From Paludibacter sp. (GTDB lineage: Bacteria > Bacteroidota > Bacteroidia > Bacteroidales > Paludibacteraceae), in assembly GCA_028703105.1 (NCBI GenBank), contig JAQVNN010000007.1:1-44093 (forward strand): a stretch of DNA of 44,093 bases. The letters run 5' to 3'. Every line of letters starts with the position of its first letter. Within the stretch, counting starts at the first letter, position 1. Below are positions 1 through 8,588 of the stretch, in pieces. The position numbers and the translations under genes are program-made. The notes beneath the pieces are model-generated. The model was not told the DNA's origin, made no database searches, and worked only from the letters and a program-made list of their open reading frames with translations.

Positions 1-40
1 AGCGAAGAATCTAATATTTTTTACCGGATAATAGTGATTT

Positions 41-1390
41 TTAATAAATTCTTTCCAGCTTTGAGGATGGAAAGTAATGTGACAGTATTTCCTGATAACT
101 GTAACCTTTTGTACTCATGACCGCTGCGCCAATCTGACAAAGGCCGACTCCGTGTCCCCATCCGGCACCTTTTAATACAAATGATTCAGGTGTCTTATTT
201 CCTTTATCCTTAGGCGATTTTTTTTCAACAACGAAGGCTGAGCTGTATAGATGTGACTTCGACAGCGCTTTGCGTATTTCCAGTTCTTTTCCGATGGTAA
301 GGCTGTTTTTACTGCCGACAATTTTCAGACGGATTATTCTTCCTGAAACGCCTCTTTCGACCGGAATCAAATCGAGGACATCACCTACGTCGATGTTGAC
401 CTTTTTCGAAAGTAACTCTTTTACTTCAGTTTGTGTGAGGGTGGTTTCCCATCGATAAAAGTCAGGTGTTTCCTGATCGTAGTTGTTTAGCATCTGAGAT
501 AAAACCTCCTTGTCATCGGTGTTGCAAAATGCTTCCGGTTTGGTTCGTATCCATTTTGCTGCGTTTTCCTCGATGCTCAAATCCATGTTGTAGCCTGCTG
601 GTGCAGTGGGATTGTCAATCACCTTTGCCAAATAAGGATGGTGTACCGGTTCCCATACATGCTCAAAAAGTTCGGTTACGCCTCCGCAGCATTTGTAAAA
701 ACGGGCATCGCAGACTTTGTTGTTGTAGGTCAGGACTTCTCCGCGGGTAGTTTGCAGGGCATCGTAAACCTTTTCCGAAGAAACCTTCGTAATGCCTTGG
801 TAACGCTGACAATGGTCATCGGCGCAAACATCGAAACGGTCATGGTCTTCGCGGTCATACCAGCGGATATATCCATCTTCGTTTTTGATGAAAGGCATAT
901 AACCAGCACTTTTCACTTGTTTGCTTTTTTCCAGTTGTGCCAACAACCAACTACGCGAAATCACGGCGTGAGCTTTTAGCAATTCAGCAGCAGAAGTAGA
1001 ACTCATTTCCGAAGAAATGACACTGAGTAAATATTCTTCCAGCGAAAGGATATTAACTGCAGTCAGCTTCCCTCTATCGGCAAAGATTTTTAACTTGCCT
1101 CTGAATCGTTGATTTTCGGCTCTTTCCCAGTGAAACTGCACGCCAATAATCACGTTGAATAATTCAAATGCATCGGTGTTTTCATTGCTGGGGTCTAATA
1201 TTACAGCACCGTTGTATGCTAATTCTTTTTCATCGATGTTTATAATAAATGAAGTTTCACCGGTAATAGTGGCAAATCCTTCTTTGTTAGAGACGCTGGT
1301 TCCGGCATCAGTCAGGAAGAAAGTTCCGCTCAATTTGAAACAAATGGTTTCCGCGGATAAAATTCCTACTTCAATGGTAGGTGTTTCCAT
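41..1390 (-). CDS. SpoIID/LytB domain protein (putative peptidoglycan lytic transglycosylase or amidase enhancer)
   Basis: A 449-aa protein of the SpoIID/LytB family, which in sporulating Firmicutes cuts glycan strands during engulfment; Bacteroidota carry non-sporulation homologues of unknown role. The family core begins near residue 115 (SLEEYLLSVISSEM), with Glu128 at the position expected for the catalytic acid, followed by AELLKAHAVISRSW. His183, Cys189, His193 and Cys194 resemble the zinc site described in clostridial SpoIID. The C-terminus has the family signature GAGWGHGVGLCQIGA. Residues 1-100 form a beta-rich N-terminal region without an obvious signal peptide, so export is uncertain. 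It lies downstream of murQ on the same strand but is separated by about 275 nt. The family call is firm; the substrate is inference. Confidence 0.85.
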   Translation of the reverse strand: METPTIEVGILSAETICFKLSGTFFLTDAGTSVSNKEGFATITGETSFIINIDEKELAYNGAVILDPSNENTDAFELFNVIIGVQFHWERAENQRFRGKLKIFADRGKLTAVNILSLEEYLLSVISSEMSSTSAAELLKAHAVISRSWLLAQLEKSKQVKSAGYMPFIKNEDGYIRWYDREDHDRFDVCADDHCQRYQGITKVSSEKVYDALQTTRGEVLTYNNKVCDARFYKCCGGVTELFEHVWEPVHHPYLAKVIDNPTAPAGYNMDLSIEENAAKWIRTKPEAFCNTDDKEVLSQMLNNYDQETPDFYRWETTLTQTEVKELLSKKVNIDVGDVLDLIPVERGVSGRIIRLKIVGSKNSLTIGKELEIRKALSKSHLYSSAFVVEKKSPKDKGNKTPESFVLKGAGWGHGVGLCQIGAAVMSTKGYSYQEILSHYFPSSKLERIY

Positions 1391-1425
1391 GTGTAATTAT
1401 ATTTTTTATTTATTCGAAAAAAATG

Positions 1426-1433
1426 TACTTTTG
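1426..1433 (+). promoter_or_regulatory. Bacteroidota-type -7 box (TACTTTTG) for the small frameshifted gene
   Basis: The sequence TACTTTTG matches the TAnnTTTG -7 consensus of Bacteroidota sigma factor. It ends 19 nt before the ATG at 1453. No clear -33 TTTG is visible. Confidence 0.5.
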
Positions 1434-1452
1434 CATCTCACTTTAACATTTC

Positions 1453-1627
1453 ATGGAAGATATTTTTTCAAAAATAGGAACGGTTCAGACTTTAAGTCAG
1501 AAAAAAAATTTTTGCAGCCATCCGGGAGCAAAATGAAAAACAAGCTCATGACGAAATGCGGGCGTTGCTAATACGTAATCATGCGATTTATGACCGATAT
1601 TTCAAGAATTTACTTGGAAAAAGTTAA
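1453..1627 (+). pseudogene. Small gene with an apparent frameshift at an A8 run (57-aa product if repaired)
   Basis: From the ATG at 1453 the frame reads MEDIFSKIGTVQTLSQKK and then leaves frame at eight consecutive A residues (1501-1508), stopping after 27 aa. Removing one A joins it to a protein-like second frame that runs IFAAIREQNEKQAHDEMRAL and continues to ...YFKNLLGKS, with its stop at 1625-1627. The joined product would be 57 aa, charged and probably helical. A good -7 box lies just upstream and the GTGGTTAG-type repeat just downstream, so this looks like a complete transcription unit. I do not recognise the family. It may be a true pseudogene, a phase-variable or slippage-dependent gene, or a homopolymer sequencing error. 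Confidence 0.5.
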
Positions 1628-1629
1628 TT

Positions 1630-1665
1630 TAGTGGTCAGTTGATTACCACTAACCACAAACCACA
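1630..1665. repeat. GTGGTTAG-family repeat / hairpin between convergent genes
   Basis: TAGTGGT (1630-1636) and ACCACTA (1646-1652) form a 7-bp inverted repeat with a 9-nt loop. It continues as further ACCAC units up to the murQ stop codon. It sits between the plus-strand small gene and the minus-strand murQ, so it could act as a weak two-way terminator. Related copies are at 2685-2702 and 23730-23787. Confidence 0.55.
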
Positions 1666-2472
1666 CTATTTCTTAAAAGAGTCCAGCACTTTCTTCACCG
1701 ATCCGTGTTTCAGCAACAACTCCCTGGCTTCCTCTTTTGGCAGTCCGAGTTCTTCCACGATCATGCGGGTTCCTCTTTCAACTAATTTTTTGTTTGTCAG
1801 TTGCATGTTGACCATCTTATTCCCTTTCACGCGACCCATTTTTATCATCAGGGTGGTCGAAATCATATTCAGGATTAGTTTTTGGGCGGTTCCGGCTTTC
1901 AACCGGGTGCTACCAGTGACAAATTCCGGTCCCACAACTGCTTCTATCGGATACTCAGCAGCCAAAGCCAGAGGAGAACCAGGGTTACAAGTGATGCAAC
2001 CGGTCAATAAGCCTTCTTCCCTTGCTTTTTTTACTCCTCCGATTACGTAAGGAGTCGTGCCTGAGGCAGCAATGCCGATAACTGTATCCAATTTATTGAT
2101 TTGAAAGGCTTCCATGTCTTTCCAGGCTTGCCCGGTATTATCTTCGGCAGCTTCAACTGCATTTCTTAACGCGGTGTCACCACCGGCAATCAACCCGATG
2201 ATGATACCCGGTGATACGCCAAAGGTCGGCGGAATTTCAGAAGCATCGAGTACGCCCAGACGACCGCTGGTGCCGGCGCCGATGTAAAATACACGTCCGC
2301 CTAATGGCATTCTTTCCAAGATTTTATCAATGAGTGTTTCTACTTGCGGGATGACTTGCTTAATGGCTAAATGAATCCCGGCATCTTCCAGATTGATGCC
2401 TGTTAAAAGTTCGTTTACCGTCATCTTGTCCAAATGTGGAAACCGCGACGATGATTCTGTGATGCTTACCAT
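1666..2472 (-). CDS. murQ: N-acetylmuramic acid 6-phosphate etherase
   Basis: MurQ cleaves the lactyl ether of MurNAc-6-phosphate to give GlcNAc-6-phosphate and D-lactate in peptidoglycan recycling; it is a cytosolic SIS-fold enzyme. The 268-aa protein has the sugar-isomerase motifs YIGAGTSGRLGVLDASEIPPT (residues about 63-83), GGDTALRNAVEAAEDN and GIAASGTTPYV, then GPEFVTGSTRLKAGTAQKLILNM near residue 185. These match the family along its length, although the C-terminus (ends VKKVLDSFKK) is somewhat shorter than the roughly 300 aa of the E. coli protein. A -7 box lies at 2553-2560. Downstream on the same strand is the SpoIID-like gene, which fits a peptidoglycan turnover theme. No MurNAc kinase or PTS gene is in the window, so the source of its substrate is not shown. 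Confidence 0.95.
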   Translation of the reverse strand: MVSITESSSRFPHLDKMTVNELLTGINLEDAGIHLAIKQVIPQVETLIDKILERMPLGGRVFYIGAGTSGRLGVLDASEIPPTFGVSPGIIIGLIAGGDTALRNAVEAAEDNTGQAWKDMEAFQINKLDTVIGIAASGTTPYVIGGVKKAREEGLLTGCITCNPGSPLALAAEYPIEAVVGPEFVTGSTRLKAGTAQKLILNMISTTLMIKMGRVKGNKMVNMQLTNKKLVERGTRMIVEELGLPKEEARELLLKHGSVKKVLDSFKK

Positions 2473-2552
2473 AATTTTTATTTGTGGGCTTTAACTAAAA
2501 GATGTCATACAACTTTTAATTTTTGACTGATTTATTCGTGTATTTGACCCTG

Positions 2553-2560
2553 CAAAAATA
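2553..2560 (-). promoter_or_regulatory. Bacteroidota-type -7 box (TATTTTTG) for murQ
   Basis: Minus-strand TATTTTTG matches TAnnTTTG and lies about 80 nt upstream of the murQ ATG. Confidence 0.45.
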
Positions 2561-2683
2561 AAAAAAACCTGCTATATAAAGAGTAATTTATAAAATGTTG
2601 TCTATGCAGCGGCCGGTTCAGCGCTTACGGCACTCACAACTTTTTTATGGTGGATATTTTAGGCGCTACTGGGCTTGTGTTTG

Positions 2684-3604
2684 CTAACCACTAACCACTA
2701 ATTTCTTAATCCTTTCCAAACTCGCGCGTTTTACTGCCGATTTGCTGAAAATGGCATCAAACTCCTCCTGCGTCATTTTTTTCCAGTCTTCTTTCGTCAA
2801 ACTGAAAATTTCTTCGGTGGGAGTTAGTTCTTCGTGGTTGTGCGGGTGACCGAAACGTTTATTCCAGGGACAAACATCGTTGCAGATATCACATCCAGCG
2901 ATACACCCGGATAGTTTGTCTTTCAATTCATCCGGGATTTCCGATTTACTTTCCAGGGTGAGGTAAGAGATACACTTGCGAGGGTCCATACCTTTGCCGT
3001 TCAGGGCGTTGGTCGGACAAGCATCAATGCATTTCCGGCAGTTGCCACACCTAAATGGAAACGGCGCTTCCGAAGGTGTTACTTCCACATTCAACAGCAA
3101 AATGCCAATAAAAACATAGGAACCTAACTTCGGATGAATAAGAAGAGAATTACGTCCAATCCAACCTAAACCGGCCTTTTCAGCCCATCGTTTTTCAAAA
3201 ATTGGTGCTGAATCCGAGAAGCTATGCTGATGCTCTTTCGATACGCAATCTGCACCATATTCAGCAATGATTTTTGCTTCCAGTTGCCAAAGCTTTTGCT
3301 TCATGACCGTGTGGTAGTCAATTTTTGAATAGGCGTATTTGGCAATTTTAGGCAAATGTTCTGCTTGTCTTCTTTCCGGAAGATAATTCAGCAAAACGAC
3401 CACCACCGATTTGCAGCCCGGAACCAATACTCGCGGATCTACTCTTTTTTCGAAATTGCGGTTCAGGTATTGCATGTCACCATGCATACCGGCATTCAAC
3501 CAATTACGCATGAAAGCAGCATCTTCATCCAATGATTCTGCCTTTGCAATATCACAAGCATCAAATCCGACCGATAATGCTGTATGTTGAATGAAATCAT
3601 GCAT
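2684..3604 (-). CDS. queG: Epoxyqueuosine reductase
   Basis: QueG performs the last step of queuosine synthesis in tRNA, reducing epoxyqueuosine with cobalamin and two [4Fe-4S] clusters. The 306-aa length is near the family norm. Residues about 186-197 carry the first ferredoxin-like cluster, CGNCRKCIDACP, and residues about 229-242 the second, CIAGCDICNDVCPW. The N-terminal region has the family segments DIAKAESLDEDA and NRNFEKRVDPRVLVPGCKSVVVV. Its ATG overlaps the stop of the upstream lipoprotein gene by one base (TGATG), so the two are probably translationally coupled. The last five residues lie inside an intergenic repeat, which suggests that the repeat has replaced the original 3' end. 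The function call is very secure. Confidence 0.95.
   Translation of the reverse strand: MHDFIQHTALSVGFDACDIAKAESLDEDAAFMRNWLNAGMHGDMQYLNRNFEKRVDPRVLVPGCKSVVVVLLNYLPERRQAEHLPKIAKYAYSKIDYHTVMKQKLWQLEAKIIAEYGADCVSKEHQHSFSDSAPIFEKRWAEKAGLGWIGRNSLLIHPKLGSYVFIGILLLNVEVTPSEAPFPFRCGNCRKCIDACPTNALNGKGMDPRKCISYLTLESKSEIPDELKDKLSGCIAGCDICNDVCPWNKRFGHPHNHEELTPTEEIFSLTKEDWKKMTQEEFDAIFSKSAVKRASLERIKKLVVSG
2685..2702. repeat. GTGGTTAG-family repeat covering the queG stop codon
   Basis: Two tandem TAACCACTAACCACTAAT units on the plus strand. On the minus strand the repeat encodes the last residues LVVSG of QueG and contributes to its stop codon. The same unit occurs at 1630-1665 and 23730-23787. Confidence 0.6.
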
Positions 3605-4740
3605 CAGAGGCGTTTTTCAATTTCCTTCTCTAAGGTTTGTAAATTCATGTCCCGTCCGACAATATCTCCTTGTCGGTCGATCAGGAAATAACTGGGGATG
3701 CTAGTTATGTTGTAGGTTGCAGCATATACCGTGTTAGGACCATTTGCATCACGAACGCAAACCCAGGGTAGATTTTGAACCGCATCTTCCCAGAGTAACT
3801 TGTTGCGGTCGAGCGAAACCTGGTAGATCTCAAATCCTCTCGAAGCATATTTATTGTGCAATTCTCTTAATGCAAAGGTATATTGAACACTCTCACGTGA
3901 TTCAAAAGCCGAAAAGTCAAGCAGGATTACTTTGCCAGTCAAATCTGACAATTTACGATTATGGTTATTTTTATCCGGAAGTTCGATGTCGATATAACCG
4001 GTTGCCGCACTTTCGACTATTTCCCTCCAGTTGGCCTGTTGGCGTGCCTGACGTTCGGTTTTAATAGCATCCATGACCAATGCATAAAGGTTCTTGGTTC
4101 TGTCGTAATCCGGCATATAAGTGTTGTATGAAGTAGCTACTGCAGCGCAATACGGACGATCTTCCTTAACATAGGGAGAGAAAATAAAAGTGTCATTTAT
4201 TTTTTGGAAAACAGCGAAATAAGCCGCTGTTGAACGTGGATTCTTCAGAATAATCGGTCTGGCTGATACTTTGTGTTTTTCAATTAATTCCAGTAATTCG
4301 GAGACTAATTTTTCTCTTTCAGTATCATTCATCCCCCTGATGATTTGATTTGCTTTACGTTGAATTTCAGCAGCAGATTTTCGCAATAACTGAATATCTG
4401 TATTGGATTCTGATCCGGTGATGGTGTATTCCGTTGAAAAGTTATCAAAAGATGCTGTGATACCAATTGTTTCAGTTGAATCAACAGCAAAATGAATTTG
4501 TTTGCTTCCAACTTTCAGTTTATAAAAATCGGGATAAACCGGACTTTTTGCCCTGAAGCGAAATTTACCATCGTCTTTTACCCGGGTTGAATCCAGTATT
4601 ATGCTTTTTGTCAGTCCGTTGTGCTCTAGGTATATCATTTCTCCGGCGCCGCCTTCGATGGTTCCTTCGACTTTAAAATGACCGGTTCTGTTACAGGATG
4701 CAAAAATGCTGATAATAAGAAAGAATACTAATTTCTTCAT
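3604..4740 (-). CDS. DUF4369/thioredoxin-like lipoprotein lacking the CxxC redox pair
   Basis: A 378-aa envelope protein. It begins MKKLVFFLIISIFASC, a lipoprotein signal with the lipobox cysteine at residue 16. A DUF4369 beta domain follows (FKVEGTIEGGAGEMIYLEHNG), then a helical linker and a C-terminal TlpA/AhpC-like thioredoxin fold (VILLDFSAFESRESVQYTF ... ITSIPSYFLIDRQGDIVGRD). At the usual WCxxC position the sequence reads SAFESRES, so the redox cysteines are missing and a thiol-oxidoreductase role is unlikely. The family is common in Bacteroidales, usually without a known substrate. I chose the ATG at 4740 rather than 4812 because it gives the signal peptide and because a -7 box lies between the two. 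Confidence 0.8.
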   Translation of the reverse strand: MKKLVFFLIISIFASCNRTGHFKVEGTIEGGAGEMIYLEHNGLTKSIILDSTRVKDDGKFRFRAKSPVYPDFYKLKVGSKQIHFAVDSTETIGITASFDNFSTEYTITGSESNTDIQLLRKSAAEIQRKANQIIRGMNDTEREKLVSELLELIEKHKVSARPIILKNPRSTAAYFAVFQKINDTFIFSPYVKEDRPYCAAVATSYNTYMPDYDRTKNLYALVMDAIKTERQARQQANWREIVESAATGYIDIELPDKNNHNRKLSDLTGKVILLDFSAFESRESVQYTFALRELHNKYASRGFEIYQVSLDRNKLLWEDAVQNLPWVCVRDANGPNTVYAATYNITSIPSYFLIDRQGDIVGRDMNLQTLEKEIEKRL

Positions 4741-4764
4741 GATGATTGTTTTATTTAAACAGCG

Positions 4765-4772
4765 CAAATTTA
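4765..4772 (-). promoter_or_regulatory. Bacteroidota-type -7 box (TAAATTTG) for the lipoprotein-queG operon
   Basis: Minus-strand TAAATTTG ends 24 nt before the ATG at 4740. It rules against the upstream ATG at 4812 as the start. Confidence 0.5.
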
Positions 4773-4829
4773 CATTATTTTTCACGTTTGCCAAAACCTG
4801 CAGGCATTTCATTTCTCGCTGATTATTAC

Positions 4830-4837
4830 TATTTTTG
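4830..4837 (+). promoter_or_regulatory. Bacteroidota-type -7 box (TATTTTTG) for lon
   Basis: TATTTTTG matches TAnnTTTG. It leaves a leader of about 140 nt before the lon ATG at 4984, and that leader holds a 27-codon ORF. Confidence 0.45.
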
Positions 4838-4852
4838 GCACATCAATTGACT

Positions 4853-4936
4853 ATGAAGGCCCCTTATGTTACTTGTTTTTGTAAGTTGTTGATAATAAGT
4901 GTGGTTTTATATGTGGTTGCTGTATTTCGACCATGA
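4853..4936 (+). CDS. Possible 27-aa hydrophobic leader peptide upstream of lon
   Basis: An ATG 15 nt after the -7 box opens a 27-codon frame: MKAPYVTCFCKLLIISVVLY followed by VVAVFRP. Its stop overlaps the alternative lon ATG at 4933 in an ATGA arrangement. The middle is strongly hydrophobic and there are two cysteines. It could be a regulatory leader or short membrane peptide coupled to lon translation, or simply chance in a 150-nt leader. No family is recognised. Confidence 0.25.
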   Translation: MKAPYVTCFCKLLIISVVLYVVAVFRP

Positions 4937-4983
4937 CATGTACTAATTTATGCCATATTGGCAGCAAAATATTCTATTTAACA

Positions 4984-7416
4984 ATGAATAATCAATTTGA
5001 CAAGTTTTTTTCGGATGAAATGATGGGATCTTCGGAAGTGTTTCCGATTATCTCGCTGGATGAACGTTCGCAGGATATTCAACTGGATGAGGGCGCGGTA
5101 TTGCCAATTCTTCCTTTACGTAATATGGTGATTTTTCCGGGAGTTTTGTTGCCGGTTTCGGTTGCCAGATCTAAATCCTTAAAGCTGGTACGAAAAGCCC
5201 ATGAAAATGATGGGTTGATCGGTGTTTGTACTCAAATGGACAGGAAACAGGAAGAGCCTACTATTGACCAATTATATCCTTTGGGAACAGTAGCACAGGT
5301 AGTGCGTATTCTTGAAATGCCTGATGGTACTACAACGGTTATTCTGGAAGGAAAACGTCGTTTCCGGATGGGTGAACTAGTTTCAATGAAGCCTTATATG
5401 AAAGCCCGTGTACATTTGATGGAAGATATTATTCCGGAAGAAAAGAAAAATGACGGGGTGTTTCCTGCTTTGGTTTCATCTATTAAAGACCTGGCATCTG
5501 ATATTATTGCTAATTCGGGAATGCTCCCTCCTGAAACAACATTTGCCATCCGCAATATCGAGAATCCGGTGTTTCTGATCAACTATATTTGTGTGAATTT
5601 CGGCTTGCAGGTGAAAGATAAGATTTATTTATTGGAACAGGATGATGTGCTGGAAAGAGGATATCACTTATTGGAATTGCTGAATAAAGAATCTCAGTTG
5701 ATCGAAATCAAGATGAATATCCAGAATAAAGCAAAAGCGGGTATCGATCAGCAACAGAGGGAATATTTCCTGCAACAGCAAATGAAAACCATCCAGAATG
5801 AGCTGGGTGTGATATCACCTGAACAGGACGTTGCAGACTTCAAAGAAAGAGCAGCAAAGAAAAAATGGGGAGAATCAGTTGCAAAAATATTCGAGAAGGA
5901 GTTGAAAAAGCTGGAACGTACCAGTCAACATTCGCCTGACTATTCTATCCAACTGAATTATATTGAAACCATGCTCGATCTTCCCTGGAATGAATACACG
6001 GTAGATAATTTTAACCTGAAAAATGCGATGAAGGTCCTAAATGCCGACCATTTTGGAATGGAAAAGGTGAAGGACCGCATCATCGAGCATTTGGCTGTAC
6101 TGAAACTGAAAGGGGATATGAAATCTCCGATCATTTGTCTGTACGGCCCTCCGGGAGTAGGTAAAACATCATTGGGTAAATCTATTGCCAGGGCGCTGAG
6201 CCGCAAATATGTGCGCGTTTCACTCGGCGGGTTGCATGATGAGGCTGAAATCAGGGGTCATCGCCGGACTTATATCGGCGCGATGCCTGGCAGAATCATG
6301 CAGAATATCCTGAAGGCAGAATCGGCAAATCCGGTATTTGTGCTGGATGAAATTGACAAGGTTATCGCGGATTATAAGGGAGATCCTTCATCTGCTTTGT
6401 TGGAAGTGCTTGATCCGGAACAAAATACAGCTTTTCATGATAATTATTTAGATGTGGATTTTGACTTGTCGAAAGTGATGTTTATCGCTACGGCTAATAA
6501 CCTGAATACTATTCCACGTCCTTTACTTGATCGCATGGAACTGATAGAGGTAAGTGGTTATACGCAGGAAGAAAAGGTTGAGATTGCGAAAAGGCATTTG
6601 GTAACCAAAGAACTTGAAAATCATGGTTTGAAACCGGAACATGTTTCAATGAATAAAGAAGTGATTCAGCAACTGATTGAATTATATACCAGAGAGTCGG
6701 GTGTGCGTTCGCTTGATAGGGAAATCGCTTCACTGATGCGTAAAATCGCGAGGTTAGTTGCCACTGATACGTCATACAACATTGATGTAACTGTCGATGA
6801 TTTGAAAACATACCTGGGTGCACCGCGTTACAGCAAGGAAAGATATCAAGGGAATGAGTATGCCGGTGTCGTAACCGGACTGGCTTGGACACAGGTAGGT
6901 GGTGAGATATTATACATCGAATCCAGTTTGAGTAAAAGTAAATCGCCCAAACTGACGCTGACGGGCAACCTGGGAGACGTGATGAAAGAGTCGGCTATGC
7001 TGGCGCTTGAATACATTAAATCGCACGCCGAACAGTTGCAGATTGACCCGCTGTTGTTCGACGAATGGAATGTGCATATTCACGTGCCCGAAGGAGCGAT
7101 ACCCAAAGATGGTCCCTCAGCCGGTATTACCATGGTAACAGCCCTGGCATCTGCCTTTACCAAACGCAAGGTGCGAAAAAATTTAGCTATGACGGGTGAA
7201 ATTACCTTGCGTGGAAAAGTATTGCCGGTTGGAGGTATCAAGGAAAAAATTCTGGCAGCCAAGCGTGCCGGCATTACTGATATTATCCTTTGTCAGGAAA
7301 ATCAAAAAGACATAGATGAAATCAAACCTGTTTACCTTAAAGGACTAAAGTTCCATTATGTGCAGGACATCATGGAAGTGCTGGAGTTTGCTTTGCTGAA
7401 GGAAAAAGTAAATTGA
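4984..7416 (+). CDS. lon: ATP-dependent Lon protease
   Basis: Lon is a cytosolic hexameric AAA+ serine protease that degrades misfolded and regulatory proteins. From the chosen start the protein is 810 aa. The order is an N-terminal LON substrate domain ([20 protein letters not shown]), a coiled-coil segment (about 250-320), an AAA+ domain with Walker A GPPGVGKT at 388-395 and Walker [10 protein letters not shown], and a C-terminal protease domain with catalytic Ser712 (DGPSAGITM) and Lys755 (GGIKEK). All key residues are present. The start MNNQFDKFF at 4984 is preferred; the ATG at 4933 adds 17 residues and overlaps the upstream leader ORF, so it remains possible. It converges with ssb across a palindromic repeat. 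Confidence 0.96.
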   Translation: MNNQFDKFFSDEMMGSSEVFPIISLDERSQDIQLDEGAVLPILPLRNMVIFPGVLLPVSVARSKSLKLVRKAHENDGLIGVCTQMDRKQEEPTIDQLYPLGTVAQVVRILEMPDGTTTVILEGKRRFRMGELVSMKPYMKARVHLMEDIIPEEKKNDGVFPALVSSIKDLASDIIANSGMLPPETTFAIRNIENPVFLINYICVNFGLQVKDKIYLLEQDDVLERGYHLLELLNKESQLIEIKMNIQNKAKAGIDQQQREYFLQQQMKTIQNELGVISPEQDVADFKERAAKKKWGESVAKIFEKELKKLERTSQHSPDYSIQLNYIETMLDLPWNEYTVDNFNLKNAMKVLNADHFGMEKVKDRIIEHLAVLKLKGDMKSPIICLYGPPGVGKTSLGKSIARALSRKYVRVSLGGLHDEAEIRGHRRTYIGAMPGRIMQNILKAESANPVFVLDEIDKVIADYKGDPSSALLEVLDPEQNTAFHDNYLDVDFDLSKVMFIATANNLNTIPRPLLDRMELIEVSGYTQEEKVEIAKRHLVTKELENHGLKPEHVSMNKEVIQQLIELYTRESGVRSLDREIASLMRKIARLVATDTSYNIDVTVDDLKTYLGAPRYSKERYQGNEYAGVVTGLAWTQVGGEILYIESSLSKSKSPKLTLTGNLGDVMKESAMLALEYIKSHAEQLQIDPLLFDEWNVHIHVPEGAIPKDGPSAGITMVTALASAFTKRKVRKNLAMTGEITLRGKVLPVGGIKEKILAAKRAGITDIILCQENQKDIDEIKPVYLKGLKFHYVQDIMEVLEFALLKEKVN

Positions 7417-7420
7417 CTTC

Positions 7421-7453
7421 AAACCTGTCAGGTTTTTAAAACCTGACAGGTTT
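7421..7453. repeat. 33-bp palindromic repeat, copy 1 (between convergent lon and ssb)
   Basis: Left arm AAACCTGTCAGGTTT (7421-7435) and right arm AAACCTGACAGGTTT (7439-7453) are perfect inverted repeats around a 3-nt centre. Each arm is itself almost palindromic about its middle base. It starts 5 nt after the lon stop and ends 15 nt before the ssb stop, where it could terminate both transcripts. Further copies are at 8751-8785 and 34784-34816. Confidence 0.85.
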
Positions 7454-7467
7454 AATAACTAGTAGAA

Positions 7468-7911
7468 TCAGAACGGCAATCCACTCTCTTCCTCATCTTC
7501 AGGAGGGACAACCGGTTGTTCCGGTGCCGGTGCTGCAGGTTGTTGTGTTGCTACCGGTGCTTGTGATTCTCCGGTTTCGGTTTTTTTGCCCAGAAGCTGG
7601 ATGTTTTCAGCATAAATTTCAGTAATGTATCGCTTGATGCCGTCCTTTTCCCAGGAGCGACTCTGAATTTTACCTTCAATATATAACTGGGAGCCTTTTC
7701 GGATGTATTTTTCAGCAATTTCTGCGAGTCCGCGCCAGGCAACAATATTGTGCCATTCCGTGCGGTCGGGTACCTGTGTTCCGTTTTGCATGGTGAAACC
7801 TCTTTCTGTCGTGGCTAAAGGGAAGTTAGCAACAGCCACATTTTTGTCGAGATAGCGTACTTCGGGGTCTTTGCCCGCGTTTCCTACTAAAATTACTTTG
7901 TTTACAGACAT
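7468..7911 (-). CDS. ssb: Single-stranded DNA-binding protein
   Basis: SSB coats single-stranded DNA in replication and repair and recruits partners through its C-terminal tip. The 147-aa protein has an N-terminal OB fold ([20 protein letters not shown] ... [32 protein letters not shown]) over residues 1-108. A Pro/Ala/Gln-rich linker follows, then the acidic tip [10 protein letters not shown], which matches the conserved DDDLPF-type partner-binding motif. Length and layout are typical. In several Bacteroidota ssb sits next to gldE-gldD; here those genes are 8 kb away. The gene converges with lon. Confidence 0.96.
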   Translation of the reverse strand: MSVNKVILVGNAGKDPEVRYLDKNVAVANFPLATTERGFTMQNGTQVPDRTEWHNIVAWRGLAEIAEKYIRKGSQLYIEGKIQSRSWEKDGIKRYITEIYAENIQLLGKKTETGESQAPVATQQPAAPAPEQPVVPPEDEEESGLPF

Positions 7912-8060
7912 AATTTTTTGTTTTTTTAGGTTGATATTTTAAAAATAATGCAGCGTAAAAGTACCGCTATTTTAATATTTTGCCAACCTAAATTAGTTAA
8001 TATATTCTTAAAATAAACTAATGGGTACGTTAATCCAATTTAACGGTTAACTTTTACCAA

Positions 8061-8123
8061 TTACATATTCATTTTATCATCATCATTTTCATCAAGTTCC
8101 TCCAGTTTAAACCAAGCGGCTAT
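8061..8123 (-). other. Possible gene remnant: short acidic coding-like frame after ridA
   Basis: On the minus strand, directly after a TGA, an open frame reads AAWFKLEELDENDDDKMNM and then TAA. It has no start codon of its own in frame before the final residues. The acidic, tryptophan-containing composition looks like the C-terminus of a real protein, so it may be the tail of a gene otherwise deleted from the ssb-ridA interval. It is short enough to be chance. Confidence 0.2.
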
Positions 8124-8135
8124 TCACATGGGGAT

Positions 8136-8516
8136 TTAACCCTTAACAGCGACTGTTTCTATCTCAACAAGCGCTCCCAAAGGAAGATCTTTTACTGCAA
8201 AGGCCGCCCGGGCAGGGAAGTCCGACTTGAAGTATTCTTTGTAAACTTCATTCATGGGAGCAAAGTTTGCTATGTCAGACAAATAAACGCGGTTTTTAAC
8301 CACATTATCTAAACTATATCTGGCTGCTTGCAGGATGGCAATGATATTCTTAAAAACCTGATCAGTCTGTCCGGCGATGTCGCTTGCTTCAATTTTTCCT
8401 GTTACCGGATTGATGGGTAACTGACCGGATATATACAAGGTGTCGTTTATTTCAACAGCCTGACTGTACGGTCCGACTGCTGTAGGAGCATGGGGAGTGG
8501 AAATGACTCGTTTCAT
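8136..8516 (-). CDS. ridA: RidA family reactive-intermediate (2-aminoacrylate/imine) deaminase
   Basis: RidA hydrolyses enamine and imine intermediates released by PLP enzymes such as threonine dehydratase, protecting other enzymes; it is a cytosolic trimer. From the ATG at 8516 the protein is 126 aa, the standard family length. Family motifs include MKRVISTPHAPTAVGPYSQA, SGQLPINPVTGKI, the conserved Arg in VVKNRVYLSDI, and FPARAAFAVKDLPLGALVEI at the C-terminus. A longer frame upstream to 8591 would add 25 residues that do not resemble RidA, and a -7 box lies at 8589-8596, so the shorter start is chosen. No biosynthetic partner is adjacent. Confidence 0.93.
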   Translation of the reverse strand: MKRVISTPHAPTAVGPYSQAVEINDTLYISGQLPINPVTGKIEASDIAGQTDQVFKNIIAILQAARYSLDNVVKNRVYLSDIANFAPMNEVYKEYFKSDFPARAAFAVKDLPLGALVEIETVAVKG

Positions 8517-8588
8517 AATAATATTAAATGGCTTAATGTTTAAAAGTCTAATGTTTAATTTGTTTCTTGATGAGTATTTTAATGAAAA

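Noticed and set aside
2594-2689. 31-codon plus-strand frame (MLSMQRPVQRLRHSQLFYGG...) in the murQ-queG spacer
   Set aside because: No promoter, short, and it ends inside the queG-end repeat; a GC-richer patch in the spacer is all that can be said.
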